From the NCBI GenBank assembly GCA_020465985.1, contig JAANYP010003726.1:124001-188000 (forward strand): a DNA stretch of 64,000 bases. Direction: 5' to 3'. Both the position numbers and the translations under genes were made by a program. Under the pieces are notes generated by a model, which worked only from the letters and a program-made list of their open reading frames with translations, was not told where the DNA came from and ran no database searches. Position 1 is the stretch's first letter. Every line of letters begins with the position of its first letter. Positions 38,808 through 48,965 of this stretch are shown here, piece by piece. The stretch is from Centrapalus pauciflorus. Its lineage: Eukaryota; Streptophyta; Magnoliopsida; Asterales; Asteraceae.

Positions 38808-39395
38808 TGATGAGACTGTATTATTGCGTGTTTTCAGTAGTTTTAAAGGCTCATATATGCATTTTCACTTCGTAACTGTAGTACTTTTACATCATATTTA
38901 TGTTTCAGGGTCCGGAAGTCATTTCAAAGCACCACGAGAAAATTCAGCTCAAAAGGCACATGTCGGGGAGTAGGGCTACGCCCAGGTCTACGCCACCCTA
39001 CGCCCCAAAACTATATAATTTCGAGTTCAAGAGCAGTTCCCGCGCAGGCTGGTGTACCCCCGGGCGCAGGGGGCGCAGGGCTACTCCCCTACAGCGTAAA
39101 AACCCTGCAGACGCGTTTTTTAGCCCAAAACCCTAATTTCCATATCCTCTATAAATAGAGGTCGTTTGCAATCATTTTTGGGAGGTCCTGAAGTGTTGAA
39201 AAAAGCGGCGAAGCCCTGCCGGAGTTGATTCACGATTCAAGTACGAAGAAAGTGGATTGCAACCGTTCGAGCTACGATGATGTCTCCAACCATTCCCGGT
39301 GAAGAGCACACGATTAGCGGCTAAACACCATAGCCATTTGCGGAGGATCTACGGCAAGTTTTACATTCTTGAATTTCATTTCATGTTTTGATGTA
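38808..39395 (+). repeat. Athila-like 5' LTR, truncated
   Basis: Matches 47858-48440 in the 3' LTR with clear divergence. Homology stops after GATGTATTTC at about 39395, where protease sequence begins, so the LTR 3' part, PBS and gag were deleted. Confidence 0.8.
39150..39158 (+). promoter_or_regulatory. TATA box in Athila-like 5' LTR
   Basis: TATAAATAG within CCTCTATAAATAGAGG, itself palindromic. The equivalent in the 3' LTR is at 48182. Confidence 0.55.
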
Positions 39396-39419
39396 TTTCG
39401 AGTTAGATACTGAGAGTAA

Positions 39420-39777
39420 AAGTAGAAGATTTTTACTATCCGGTTGTCTTCCTAGTCTTAGATACTGAGAGTTCCTTTGGAGAGAATCAACCGGCCATTA
39501 TCTTAGGCAGACCGTTCTTAGCCACTATTAATGCTCAAATCAATTGTAGAACGGGGGTTGTAGATATTGCATTTGGGAATCACAAGCTGTGATTAAACGT
39601 GTTCAATGCTTCCACCGCTGCTTCAATCGATTCAGAATGCTACATGATCGATGTGGTGGATGAGCTTGCGCAGCATCATGGTTTACTAATCAGTGACAGG
39701 GACACCACCGAATTATTCTTTGCTGAGCACGATACTGCCATAATTCTTAAGGTCCACACACTATGGATCTATCAAGG
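39420..39777 (+). pseudogene. pol: Athila aspartic protease C-terminal fragment
   Basis: The frame reads FLVLDTESSFGE, IILGRPFLATINAQI and, after an in-frame TGA at 39591-39593, LNVFNASTAAS and MIDVVDELAQHH. ILGRPFLAT followed by a hydrophobic beta strand and a VDELV-type segment is the Athila protease tail. It is cut by the insertion at 39778. Confidence 0.75.
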
Positions 39778-40395
39778 TGTGACAGCATTAAACGAGTGCG
39801 GAATCCTCGTTTGACGTTGACGGATCGATCACACGAAAACACGGAGCCGAACAAGACGCTAGCCGAACACGTATCGACCCCGCACGATGTATTGCTCCGT
39901 TTGAATGCTGTAAAACTCTCTGAATTCGTCTAAAACTGCTCTCACGAATCTGAAAGTGAATTCTCAAAGTGTTTGATTTTGCCAAGATAAGCTCATGTTA
40001 TAACCCTTAAGTTCGTGTATGGCTTAAGCCCACGAACTTACAAGTTCAAGCCCATGCAGATAAGTTCGTATGAACTTTTCAAGGCTAAGTTCGTACGAAC
40101 TTAAGAGCCTTAAGTTCGTAGCCTGTGACTTATGAACTTATTCTCATAAGTTCATAGCCCCATGAACTTATTCTCATAAGTTCATAGCCTCATGAACTTA
40201 TGCCATAAGTTCATAGCCTCATGAACTAATCACCATAAGTTCATATCTCGTGAACTTATATTACACTCATGAACTTAACATGAAAATATGAACACAATAC
40301 ACAACCATGAACTTAAGACATAAATATGAATGAACAATCATGACTTGTATTAATAAAGCCCTATCTATTACAAAGACTAGACTGCTATCGTCACA
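39778..40395. mobile_element. Insertion in Athila pol: solo LTR or TIR element (618 bp)
   Basis: Ends TGTGACAG and, inverted, TGTGACGATAG; read one base wider on each side the ends are GGTGTGAC/GTCACACC. The flanks CAAGG and CCGGG match only in part, so the class is open. The interior repeats AAGTTCGTA(T/C)GAACTT and ATAAGTTCAT/ATGAACTTAT words at least ten times, and AATAAAGCC near 40350 could be a poly(A) signal, which would favour an LTR. Confidence 0.5.
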
Positions 40396-40860
40396 CCGGG
40401 TGTACCAACATAATTAACTCTGAGCAACATAATGAGCATGAGGCAGTCATGGAATCCACACTGGAACCTAAACAACCACTGTGGACCCATAAGACTGAAA
40501 AGCTACCAACAGATTCACCTCAATCTGCAAGGCCTTCAATAGAACAACCACCTGTTCTAGAATTAAAAACATTATCTGTGCATTTGAAGTATGCCTTTTT
40601 AGGTCAGAATGACACTCTTCTAGTCATTATTTCTAGTAATTATTTCATTAGATCTGACCAAGGCACAAGAAAAAGCTCTACTACCAGTGTTAGTAAAAGA
40701 TAAAGAGACAGTAGGTTGGACTGAGAATGTTGTTGCTGACCACCTGTCCAGACTCCCAGTCCTCTCATTAAACTTAACTGATCACATTAAAAACTCCATC
40801 CCAGATGAACAATTATTATCAATTTTCAAAACACCCTGGTTTCCATTAGACATAGGTTAA
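40396..40860 (+). pseudogene. pol: Athila pol remnant with RT and RNase H deleted
   Basis: PSIEQPPVLELK and VHLKYAFLGQNDTLLVIISSN are the linker that precedes Athila reverse transcriptase. A frameshift follows SSN near 40645; the next frame continues LTKAQEKALLPVLVKDKETVGWT, then jumps directly to ENVVADHLSRLPV, which belongs to the end of RNase H. The junction at about 40722 removes the whole RT and nearly all of RNase H. After SIPDEQLLSIF and PWFPLDIG a stop follows near 40858 and the integrase is absent. Confidence 0.8.
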
Positions 40861-42240
40861 AGTTATGGGCCACCAATTATATGCTAGTCTCTGAACTAAT
40901 TAGGTTAGAGGAACCCAAACATAGTTAGACTAGTATAGGAGCAGTACGTCTGGCTGAAGACGTAAAACTTAGCGCTTCCTGGGAGGCAACCCAGAGAACT
41001 TTGTGGGTATGTTTCTGGAACACGAGACAACACTCGTCCACTCGGGATATCGAGGGGTTTACAATGGCTTATTGCACATGCTAAGTTCAATCGTGATTCC
41101 CTACGAAAAGGCGGATTATTTTAATTATCTGTTTTAGTTAAATGTTAGTGTCACCAACTAAGTTGGGGAGGATTTCCAACCCAATTTTAGTTGTTTCTAG
41201 ACTTAAGTTTATTTATTTATGCAAGTGTGCTAGTTTTACTTTTGTTTCATCTATCCCAAATAAGAAAAGAATTTTATTAAGAATGTGATTGAGTTCATTG
41301 TCTGCTCATTATAAGTGTGTTTATGTGATGAGGACGTTAGAATGGTCTAAGTTGGGGATGGTAGGTTCTATGAAATGTTTAATATGATCTAACGAGCCTC
41401 CACAAAAATTTTTTAGACTGAAATTTGACCACCTGGGCAGAGAGCTACGACATATCATGAACAGCAGAACTGGGCATAATGAGGGGGTTCGACATCATGA
41501 GGATTTTCAAGCTGGTAGTTTTTTCAATTATATTTTTGGTCCTCTTCATCCTTACTAGTGATCAGGTACCATCGTTCCTTGCCCTTCACATTTATCATAT
41601 TTAGATTTGCTTGTTTGGGTTAGAATTTTAATTTTTGTTATTTTATTTCAGTAGTTGAGTGTGTTTGATTTTAATTGCCGAGTCCTGTTAAATGTGAATG
41701 CTTAGTGTCAATGCAGTCTTTTTAATTTCCCCAATGGTTCTTGTTTGCCGATCAGGCCGTGGAAAATGATGACATAGAAAAATGAACCTGAAATTAGTTA
41801 GTGTTAGTAAGGAATTCTAGAATTATGTTAAGAGTCGTGATAATAATTAACATCTTAATATAAGTTGAGTTAAAGTAAGTTAAGGTACATTTGTGCTTAA
41901 ATGAAAATAATGTGTCAAAAGATTTTGGAAAACTCATGCAATAAGGGGGAGAGCTTAATCATGATTTTAGCCTTAAAAGATTCAAGGGTAGCCTAGTTGG
42001 TTCGGGAAATTAAGTCCTATGGGGTACCATTCATGCCTAATCCCCTAAAACCATCTGGCTTGGGAATGATTGACCCAAATCCCGCTACATGGACCAATAA
42101 GAAAAGTTATGGTAAAACCTCAAGTTAAAAAGAAAAAATATTCAAAGCATGATAATCAAAAGAAATTTTTGTCGTATACATGCATCTAGGGAAAAGATGG
42201 TCAAAAGACTCATATGTTTTAAGCTTGTAACCTTGAGCTA
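40861..42240 (+). other. Athila 3' region
   Basis: Contains the conserved Athila block CGCTTCCTGGGAGGCAACCCA at about 40973 and several AAGTTGGGGA(G/T) purine stretches (41161, 41350). No long ORF. It is interrupted at 42240 by the copia element and resumes at 47641. Confidence 0.65.
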
Positions 42241-42635
42241 TGTTAGGGACAATATTTGTAGAGCTGAAATGAATATTACTTTAATAATTGTGTTCATCTC
42301 TAAGGGGGAGAATGTTGGGAATAAATAATAGAGATGAAACAATTATATGGTATATAATTGTAATTACTCAATATTATAGGGGTTGGATTGTAAATACTCA
42401 AAGCTTGAGTATTAAGTATAAATAGAGAGAGATCTGATAGAAGAGTGGGTGATGTAGAATCGAAGATTACACACACTCATGCAGATCTGATTAGAGAGAA
42501 GAGAATTGCTTTGCAAGAAAGCCATGAACCAAATGTAATATTCTTCTCTTAATCATTCAATAGATTGTGTTTGATTGTTAATTGTTCATATGTTTATGTT
42601 GAGATTGAATGAATTGCTAGAAATATGAATTCACA
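42241..42635 (+). repeat. 5' LTR of non-autonomous copia element
   Basis: TGTTAGGGAC to GAATTCACA. Its first 72 bp contain a complete copy of the polypurine tract and a second LTR-like start, TGTTGGGAATA at 42313. Confidence 0.95.
42417..42425 (+). promoter_or_regulatory. TATA box in copia 5' LTR
   Basis: TATAAATAG about 105 bp downstream of the older LTR start; repeated at 47417 in the 3' LTR. Confidence 0.6.
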
Positions 42636-42637
42636 AT

Positions 42638-42650
42638 TGGTATCAGAGCC
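42638..42650 (+). other. Primer binding site, initiator tRNA-Met
   Basis: TGGTATCAGAGCC two bases after the 5' LTR. Confidence 0.93.
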
Positions 42651-43074
42651 TAATATGGATTAAATTGGTTGAATTTGAATCTGAAAAATTGTTTTTCGAC
42701 AGCACTGTTTCATAGCAAACATTGATATTTTAGAAAATCAATTGGAGTTTTTGAATCGGTGGATGAAAGGAATTGAATCTTTGATCGAGTGTGCGTATAT
42801 CATCGTTGAATCTGTTGAATTAGTTCTTAGATCTCAATGCCAAACACAAAGATTTTAATTTGAAATTTTCTGAATTTTTGAATAGAGTCGTGTTCTTCAA
42901 GTTCTTGCTGAAATTCGAGATTTTAATTTGAAAATTGAAAAGAACACTTCACAAAATGTGTTTCTGTGTGTAAAACGCACCTTTGGTATAAATTTGGAGT
43001 CATTTTGTGAATTTTTGTTGAAAAGATTGGATTTACACTTGGAATTATTTGAAATTGATCAAACTCGGACATAT

Positions 43075-43690
43075 TAGTTGATCGAGTTGTGTCACTTAGG
43101 TGACCGAGTTTGTTTTAGGTTTAATCGAGTTTGGTTATTTCATCATTCGAGTTTGCATGAACTTAACCAATCAAGTTTGTATCTAGTTTTAATCGAGTTT
43201 GAAGGAAGTATTGATCGAGTTTGTTGTAGAATTAATCGAGTTGTATCATGTTTTCATCAAGTTTGAGCATTTGTTGATCGAGTTTGCTTTCTTCTAGATC
43301 GAGTTTGATCATATGTATATCGAGTTTGATTTCTGTGACCATCGAGTTTTATTCTTAGTCTCTCGAGTTTAGTACCTTAATACCCGAGTTTGTATATGAA
43401 CTAATCGAGTTTCATAGTTCATCAACCATGTTTCAAGCTTAATCACCCGTGATTCATTGGTAACCATTCGAGTTTCACCATTTATCATTCGAGTTTCATC
43501 AAGCTTCAGTCGAGTTTCATTAAAAATTCATTCGAGTTTCATCAAATGTCAATCGAGATTCATTCTGACCGAGCTTGATAAATCAACACTTGTGCTTCAT
43601 TCGAATTTATCAAAGAACCAATCGAGTTTCATTCTTCAGAATTCGAGATTTACTGTGTTACATTCGAGTTTCATACTTTACAAATTTAAG
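43075..43690 (+). repeat. CGAGTTT word array in the leader
   Basis: I count 23 copies of (A/T/C)(T/C)CGAG(T/A/C)T plus about five degenerate ones in 616 bases, spaced 18-35 bases apart with little conservation between them. The first half reads CGAGTTTG, the second mostly CGAGTTTCAT. A similar array sits in the truncated relative at 18815-19270. Confidence 0.9.
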
Positions 43691-43820
43691 ATTGAATTGT
43701 TTAATCAGAGCTGATTTTGCACAAGTTATCATTAACTGAAATAAATTTTCAAAGTTTAATCAAAATTCAATCAGTTTTCCCATAAAAGATCTTGGAAGAT
43801 TCAATTTCTAGCAATTCATA

Positions 43821-45032
43821 ATGGAATTTGAACAATTGTCAAAGTCTGAGCTGATTTTCAAACTTACTGAATCTGAAAAGATTCGTAAGAACAACTACGA
43901 CATTCTCATTCAGTTAAATACTGATAAACATTTGGCGTTACGTGACATACAAATACTGAATGAAGAAATTCAGAGCTTAAAAGAAAAACAAAACTCTGAG
44001 AGTTGTGCTCATCAATTGAAAATATCTGAATTATTTAAAGAACTTGATGAGCTGAAACAAGAAAATTTTCAGAATGCAACTCAACTGAAATATCTTTTGC
44101 CTGAAAGATCTGATCTTTACAAGAAAGTTAAGGATCTTGAAGATACACTTTCTAAGACAAAACAAACTGGTCAGAATTGTATTTTAAACAAAAATGAAGA
44201 ATTTTTTGCTCTTCAACAAGAGTTGTCTTTAACTAAAGATTTGATTGAGAAGGAAAGACATGAGTTCTTACTTAAAGAACAAGATTTTAAATCAAAATCT
44301 GAATTGTTTGAAGATGAAAGACAAATGTTCTTAATCAAAGAACAATCTTTTAAATCTGATTACCAATCATTTGATCATGACAGAAATTCAAATTTAGTCA
44401 TTATCAAAAGTTTGGAAGATCAGATACTTCATCTTACAAAACAATTACATGTGTTTACTTCGTCAACTGAGTCAAAGGTTAAGACCCCTTCTTCAGTGTG
44501 TTTAAAATCCAATGTTGATCACTCTGGTTTGTCTTCAGAAAGTGAAGTGAATCTAACTAACTCTGCTAAGTTTGATTCTTCTTCAGATCTTAAACTTAAG
44601 TATCTGTTAAAGATACACAGCGGCAAAGATAAAATTATTGAACAACTTCCGGTCAAGATTTACACCGGTGAATCCTCGAAGTCAAATTTTCTTAAAGTTT
44701 CTGAAAATACTTGTCATTCTAATCAGAAAACATTTTCACAGAAAAATACCAAGTATTATCAGAAACAGGCAAGAACCGGACAGTTTTTCAAAAAGAAGAG
44801 TTCGCAAAAGTCTGATCATTCAAATTCAAGTTTCTTTAGAAATTCAGATATTCAATTTTCTCATACTCAAAGAAATTTGTTTTCTGCTTTTGAAAGAGAA
44901 GCTGATAGTTATAACTTGCAATGGGTACCTAAACCCAAGTACAAGTGGGTACCAAAACCTGTTTTGAAATGGGTACCCAAGAGCGCTAACAAGTCTGGAT
45001 CCAAATCTGTTTGGATACCAAAGACATCTTAA
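43821..45032 (+). CDS. Coiled-coil gag-like protein of non-autonomous copia element (403 aa)
   Basis: Starts MEFEQLSKSELIFKLTESEK; this ATG is the first in frame and is conserved as the start of the relative at 18479. Residues 1-220 are rich in K, E, L and Q in heptad-like spacing (LKEKQNSESCAHQLKISELF, ELDELKQENF, SLEDQILHLTKQ), which suggests long coiled coils. The middle is serine/lysine-rich. The C-terminus has four repeats of the type W(V/I)PK with KP or S (about residues 365-403). It resembles the gag-protease linker region of Sirevirus polyproteins, but no CCHC knuckle or protease motif is present. It lies alone between the CGAGTTT leader and the hairpin array. A role in particle assembly is likely by position but unproven. 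Confidence 0.85.
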   Translation: MEFEQLSKSELIFKLTESEKIRKNNYDILIQLNTDKHLALRDIQILNEEIQSLKEKQNSESCAHQLKISELFKELDELKQENFQNATQLKYLLPERSDLYKKVKDLEDTLSKTKQTGQNCILNKNEEFFALQQELSLTKDLIEKERHEFLLKEQDFKSKSELFEDERQMFLIKEQSFKSDYQSFDHDRNSNLVIIKSLEDQILHLTKQLHVFTSSTESKVKTPSSVCLKSNVDHSGLSSESEVNLTNSAKFDSSSDLKLKYLLKIHSGKDKIIEQLPVKIYTGESSKSNFLKVSENTCHSNQKTFSQKNTKYYQKQARTGQFFKKKSSQKSDHSNSSFFRNSDIQFSHTQRNLFSAFEREADSYNLQWVPKPKYKWVPKPVLKWVPKSANKSGSKSVWIPKTS

Positions 45033-45050
45033 ATTTTGCAGGTTATAGGT

Positions 45051-45258
45051 TTCTTATCATTTCAGATAAGGACCCGTTCTTCATTTCAATAGGCTCTTGA
45101 TTACATCAGATCAAGACCCGTGTTTCAAATCAAAGTGGTTTCTAGTTAATTCAGACTAGAACCCGGACTTCAATGAACCAGAGTCAATGGTTTTCAGTTA
45201 CTTCAGACTGAAACCCAAGCTTATGCGACAAATGGCTTCTAATCACTTCAGATTAGAA
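45051..45258 (+). ncRNA. Five tandem hairpins with covarying stems
   Basis: Hairpins at 45051-45072, 45095-45116, 45140-45161, 45192-45213 and 45237-45258. Each has a 7-bp stem, an 8-nt loop of form (T/C)A(N)(T/A)TCAG and a CCC right after the stem. The stems differ but stay complementary: TTCTTAT/ATAAGGA (one G-U), TCTTGAT/ATCAAGA, TTCTAGT/ACTAGAA, TTTCAGT/ACTGAAA, TTCTAAT/ATTAGAA. Spacing is 44-52 bases. The array begins 19 bases after the stop codon. Confidence 0.75.
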
Positions 45259-47230
45259 CCCGATTCTGAAAGACGAATCTTTCTGGAATTCCTGCCCTGC
45301 ATTCAACTCTGATGCTGAATTGACAAATAGGGAGTTTTATTTTTATCATTTTTTGCTCTTTGTTTCATTTCTATGAGTTGACTAACTGTGTCTGCTTATT
45401 TCCAGGGGGAGTTTCAGATGCACTTTGACGATGACATTTTTCAAAACTGTGTGTAATTTTTCACGAAAATATTTGATACACACATAAAAAGATTTTTTGA
45501 GCTGAAAAGCAAAATATTTTCATAATCTTCTGATTCTCTGAATCTCTCATTGCGATTAATTGATTTAATCTCTTTGATGTTCAAAATCTCATTACTTCTG
45601 AGATTCTCTTTAATATTCTCCCGTTCAAAGAATACTCTCATATTCTCCATGACCTAATTCTTTCATAACAAGTCTGATTCATTTCATATCTTATATCAGA
45701 TTGTACATTTCATTCTGCTATCATTCCCAAAATTTATTCTGATTATCATCTCCGATTTCAAATGAGCTGAATTTCTTGGTATCCCATGAGCTGAAACGCT
45801 TAAGATTAATTCTGCTGACTCCGATTATGCACCAATCTGAGTGATAGGCATAAATATCGCTTCTATGGTCTAACCAGAACCGGAAGACCTACCCAAGGAG
45901 CAAACCATCTATAGTTTGTGTGGGTGAGGGTTCTTTAGGTTTATTAGTTGAGAAGTGTCAGTTATCACGGGATACTGACAGGGTCGAGCAGAGGTAAAAT
46001 GTAAATGAGAGGGATATTAAAAGGCGATGGTGGTGCATCAGATCATGCTTTTCGTATAAAGCTGACTGAATTTAATTCTGAAAAGTGAGCCGGAGGGAGC
46101 TAGGTTGAAAAGTGCTGAGAGCTGAGAGTTGAGAAAGGATTTGAAGAAACGATAATCCTATCCTACACTGTGTCTGCTGGGTAATCCACATAATCTATCA
46201 AGCCCTAGGTGACTTGATATTGAAAAAGACGTCATGGACCCAGTGACGCATGCACTTAACCCCACCAACTACTCAGTTATCTCTCAAAAGATTTCTGTTT
46301 CAATAATCACGGAGATGTAACACATTTCTATCGATATATCATTTGGATATTATTGATATTGAAACAAGGAAGACAGTTGCTCCGGTCTCCAATTTCATTT
46401 GATGCACATTGTGTCTAGAGCTGATTATATACACTTTTAGGACTCATCGAGTCTATCAGTCTGCGTGACTATAAACTGCTAGTCCAAAGTGACTAAGCCG
46501 GAACAAATATGAGTGATTCTTTCATGATAAAGGATTTCACGATGACTATTTGGAAATCCTACCAGTGTTACTATCATGCCAGCGCTGAACGTAGGTCACA
46601 TAGATTTTGTCTATTGTGTAAACAGGAATCCTATGTGGACCTGGACTCATTTTCTCACATATTGAATGTGTTTCATTTTCCCAAAAGTTGAAAAAGCTTT
46701 GTTTTTATTCTGAAAAGCTAAAGTATCAATTCGAGGGGGAGTGAAATTTTTGAGGAAGAGTGAGTTAGGTTGGTTTTGTATAGGGGGAGAGGATATCAGT
46801 TTGAGAGGGAAAAAGTCAATTTGAAATATTTTGAAATTGTAATTGTGGTTGTATTTCTGCTACTTTAAACTTCAATGAATTAATGTCTCTGAAGATTTTG
46901 CATGATTTTCATAATTCTTATGATCATCATGAGGGGGAGAAAAACTAAAGTTCAGAGACAACAGTTGAGTAGATTGAAGTCAACTGAAGACAATTGCTAC
47001 ATCATATCAAATGAATTGATCAAGGGAGAGAATTAAAAAGCTATTCATGATTCAAGGGGGAGTGTACTTACAAGAAAATACAAGAAAAGAGAAGTTCAGA
47101 GAAGAAGATTTGTGAAGATCAGAGAGAGACAAATAAAGAAAAGAAGAAGATTCAGAGATCAGAGAAAAGAAGAATATTCACGAAAAAGTCCCTGAAATGA
47201 TCTTTTATCAGAAAATTGATTTCATCTCTA
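45259..47230 (+). other. Non-coding 3' region with repeated polypurine-like tracts
   Basis: No conserved ORF. GGGGGAG tracts occur near 45405, 46735, 46785, 46933 and 47055 before the functional one at 47231. Duplicated polypurine tracts are a known Sirevirus trait. Confidence 0.7.
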
Positions 47231-47240
47231 AGGGGGAGAT
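47231..47240 (+). other. Functional polypurine tract of copia element
   Basis: AGGGGGAGAT directly before the 3' LTR. The preceding TTCATCTCTA matches the sequence before the internal tract at 47303. Confidence 0.85.
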
Positions 47241-47635
47241 TGTTAGGGACAATATTTGTAGAGCTGAAATGAATATTACTTTAATAATTGTGTTCATCTC
47301 TAAGGGGGAGAATGTTGGGAATAAATAATAGAGATGAAACAATTATATGGTATATAATTGTAATTACTCAATATTATAGGGGTTGGATTGTAAATACTCA
47401 AAGCTTGAGTATTAAGTATAAATAGAGAGAGATCTGATAGAAGAGTGGGTGATGTAGAATCGAAGATTACACACACTCATGCAGATCTGATTAGAGAGAA
47501 GAGAATTGCTTTGCAAGAAAGCCATGAACCAAATGTAATATTCTTCTCTTAATCATTCAATAGATTGTGTTTGATTGTTAATTGTTCATATGTTTATGTT
47601 GAGATTGAATGAATTGCTAGAAATATGAATTCACA
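47241..47635 (+). repeat. 3' LTR of non-autonomous copia element
   Basis: Identical to 42241-42635 over 395 bp by direct comparison, exactly 5000 bases downstream. Confidence 0.95.
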
Positions 47636-47640
47636 AGCTA

Positions 47641-47857
47641 AAAGGGTAATTTCCAAAAGTGAGATACATTATAATTACTTAGAGGAAATGTGTTTTAACC
47701 GCAAATGTTCTTTAACTTACATTCAAAATTTTAATGCATTATTGTGAAGGCTGACTTAACCTACACATACTGAACACACTACTAATACAATCGGTACATA
47801 GTTAGTTCTGATTCTAAGGCTTGCTCGGGAAAAATCAAGAGTTAAGTTGGAGAGGTC
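47641..47857 (+). other. Athila 3' end after the copia insertion, with polypurine tract
   Basis: Resumes the sequence interrupted at 42240; AAGTTGGAGAGG just before 47858 is the likely polypurine tract. Confidence 0.6.
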
Positions 47858-48965
47858 TGATGAGACTGTATTATTGCGTGTTTTCAATAGTTTTAAAGGC
47901 TCATATATGCATTTTCACTTCGTAACTTTAGTACTTTTACATCATATTTGTGTTTCAGGGTCTTGAAGTCATTTCAAAGAACCACGAGAAAATTCAGCTC
48001 AAACGGCGTAGGTTGGGGAGTAAGGCTATGCCCAGGTCTACGCCCCAAAACTTTAAAATTTCGAGTTCAAGATCATTTCCAGCGCAGGATGGCGTACCCC
48101 CGGGCGCAGGGCTACGCTCCCGCGGCGTAAAAACCCTGCAGACACGTTTTTTTAGCCCAAAACCCTAATTTCCATCTCCTTTATAAATAGAGTTCGTTTG
48201 CAATCATTTTTTTTGGGGGGGGGGTCCCAAAGTGTTAAAAAAAAGTGGCGAAGCCCTGCCAGAGTTGATTCACGATTCAAGTACGAAGAAGGTGGATTGC
48301 AACCGTTCGAGCTACCATGATGTCTCCAACCATTCCCAGTGAAGAGCACACGATGAGCAGCTAAACACCATAGCCGTTTGCGAAGGATCTACGGCTAAGT
48401 TTTACATTCTTGAATTTCATTTCATGTTTTGATGTATTTCATGTTTATTGAATACTTTGTGTGTAATGCAAATGATAAGCATTCAGTTAGTATTATGAGT
48501 AAATGTTTTGATTGGTAAAAGCAAGATAGTTCATAGTGGTATTATTATTTGTGCCGTGTCGATTAGTTTAGGGATTAAGATAAGTAATGAATATTGTATG
48601 CGCTATGCTGAGATTTATTGGTTAAAGTATTTATGATTAATTTGACTACGCAATTGATTACGTCTATGTGATCATTGCATGAAATTCAAGTAGATAATAA
48701 CTTATGCCATAGTGATCCCGTAAATGGTTATCTTCAATTTGCTTGTTAATCAATTCGTTAGTTGCTTGCCGTTGTTTTAGTTATAATTTAGTCGTAATCA
48801 TTATTCCAAACAAATCACTCATTTCATAATTTAATCGTTTTTCTAAACCTAAAGAAGCTAGCTATTTAACTCTAATTCACCTACGCACTCCCTACGGATT
48901 CGACCCTTAGTTCCCTACGCTAATAGTTAGATTTAAGGTTATTTCTACGGGCCACAACGACGGCT
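47858..48965 (+). repeat. Athila-like 3' LTR, main part
   Basis: TGATGAGACTG start as at 38808. TATA box at 48182-48190. U5 wording CTACGGATTCGACCCTTAG near 48892 is typical of Athila. It is interrupted by another LTR-like sequence from about 48966; its last few bases are probably at 50526-50532. Confidence 0.75.

Larger units (their letters stand above)
42241..47635 (+). mobile_element. Non-autonomous Sirevirus-like copia element, intact LTRs (5.4 kb)
   Basis: Two 395-bp LTRs (42241-42635, 47241-47635) that I find identical base for base, flanked by a perfect duplication AGCTA (42236-42240, 47636-47640). PBS for initiator tRNA-Met and a GGGGGAGA polypurine tract are present. Only one gene, a 403-residue coiled-coil protein, is encoded; protease, integrase, RT and RNase H are absent, so mobility must depend on another element. 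Identical LTRs show this is the youngest insertion in the window. Multiple GGGGGAG tracts recall Sireviruses. Confidence 0.93.

Noticed and set aside
43078..43714. Short frames in the copia leader
   Set aside because: They follow the CGAGTTT word array and are not conserved as frames in the relative at 18815-19270.
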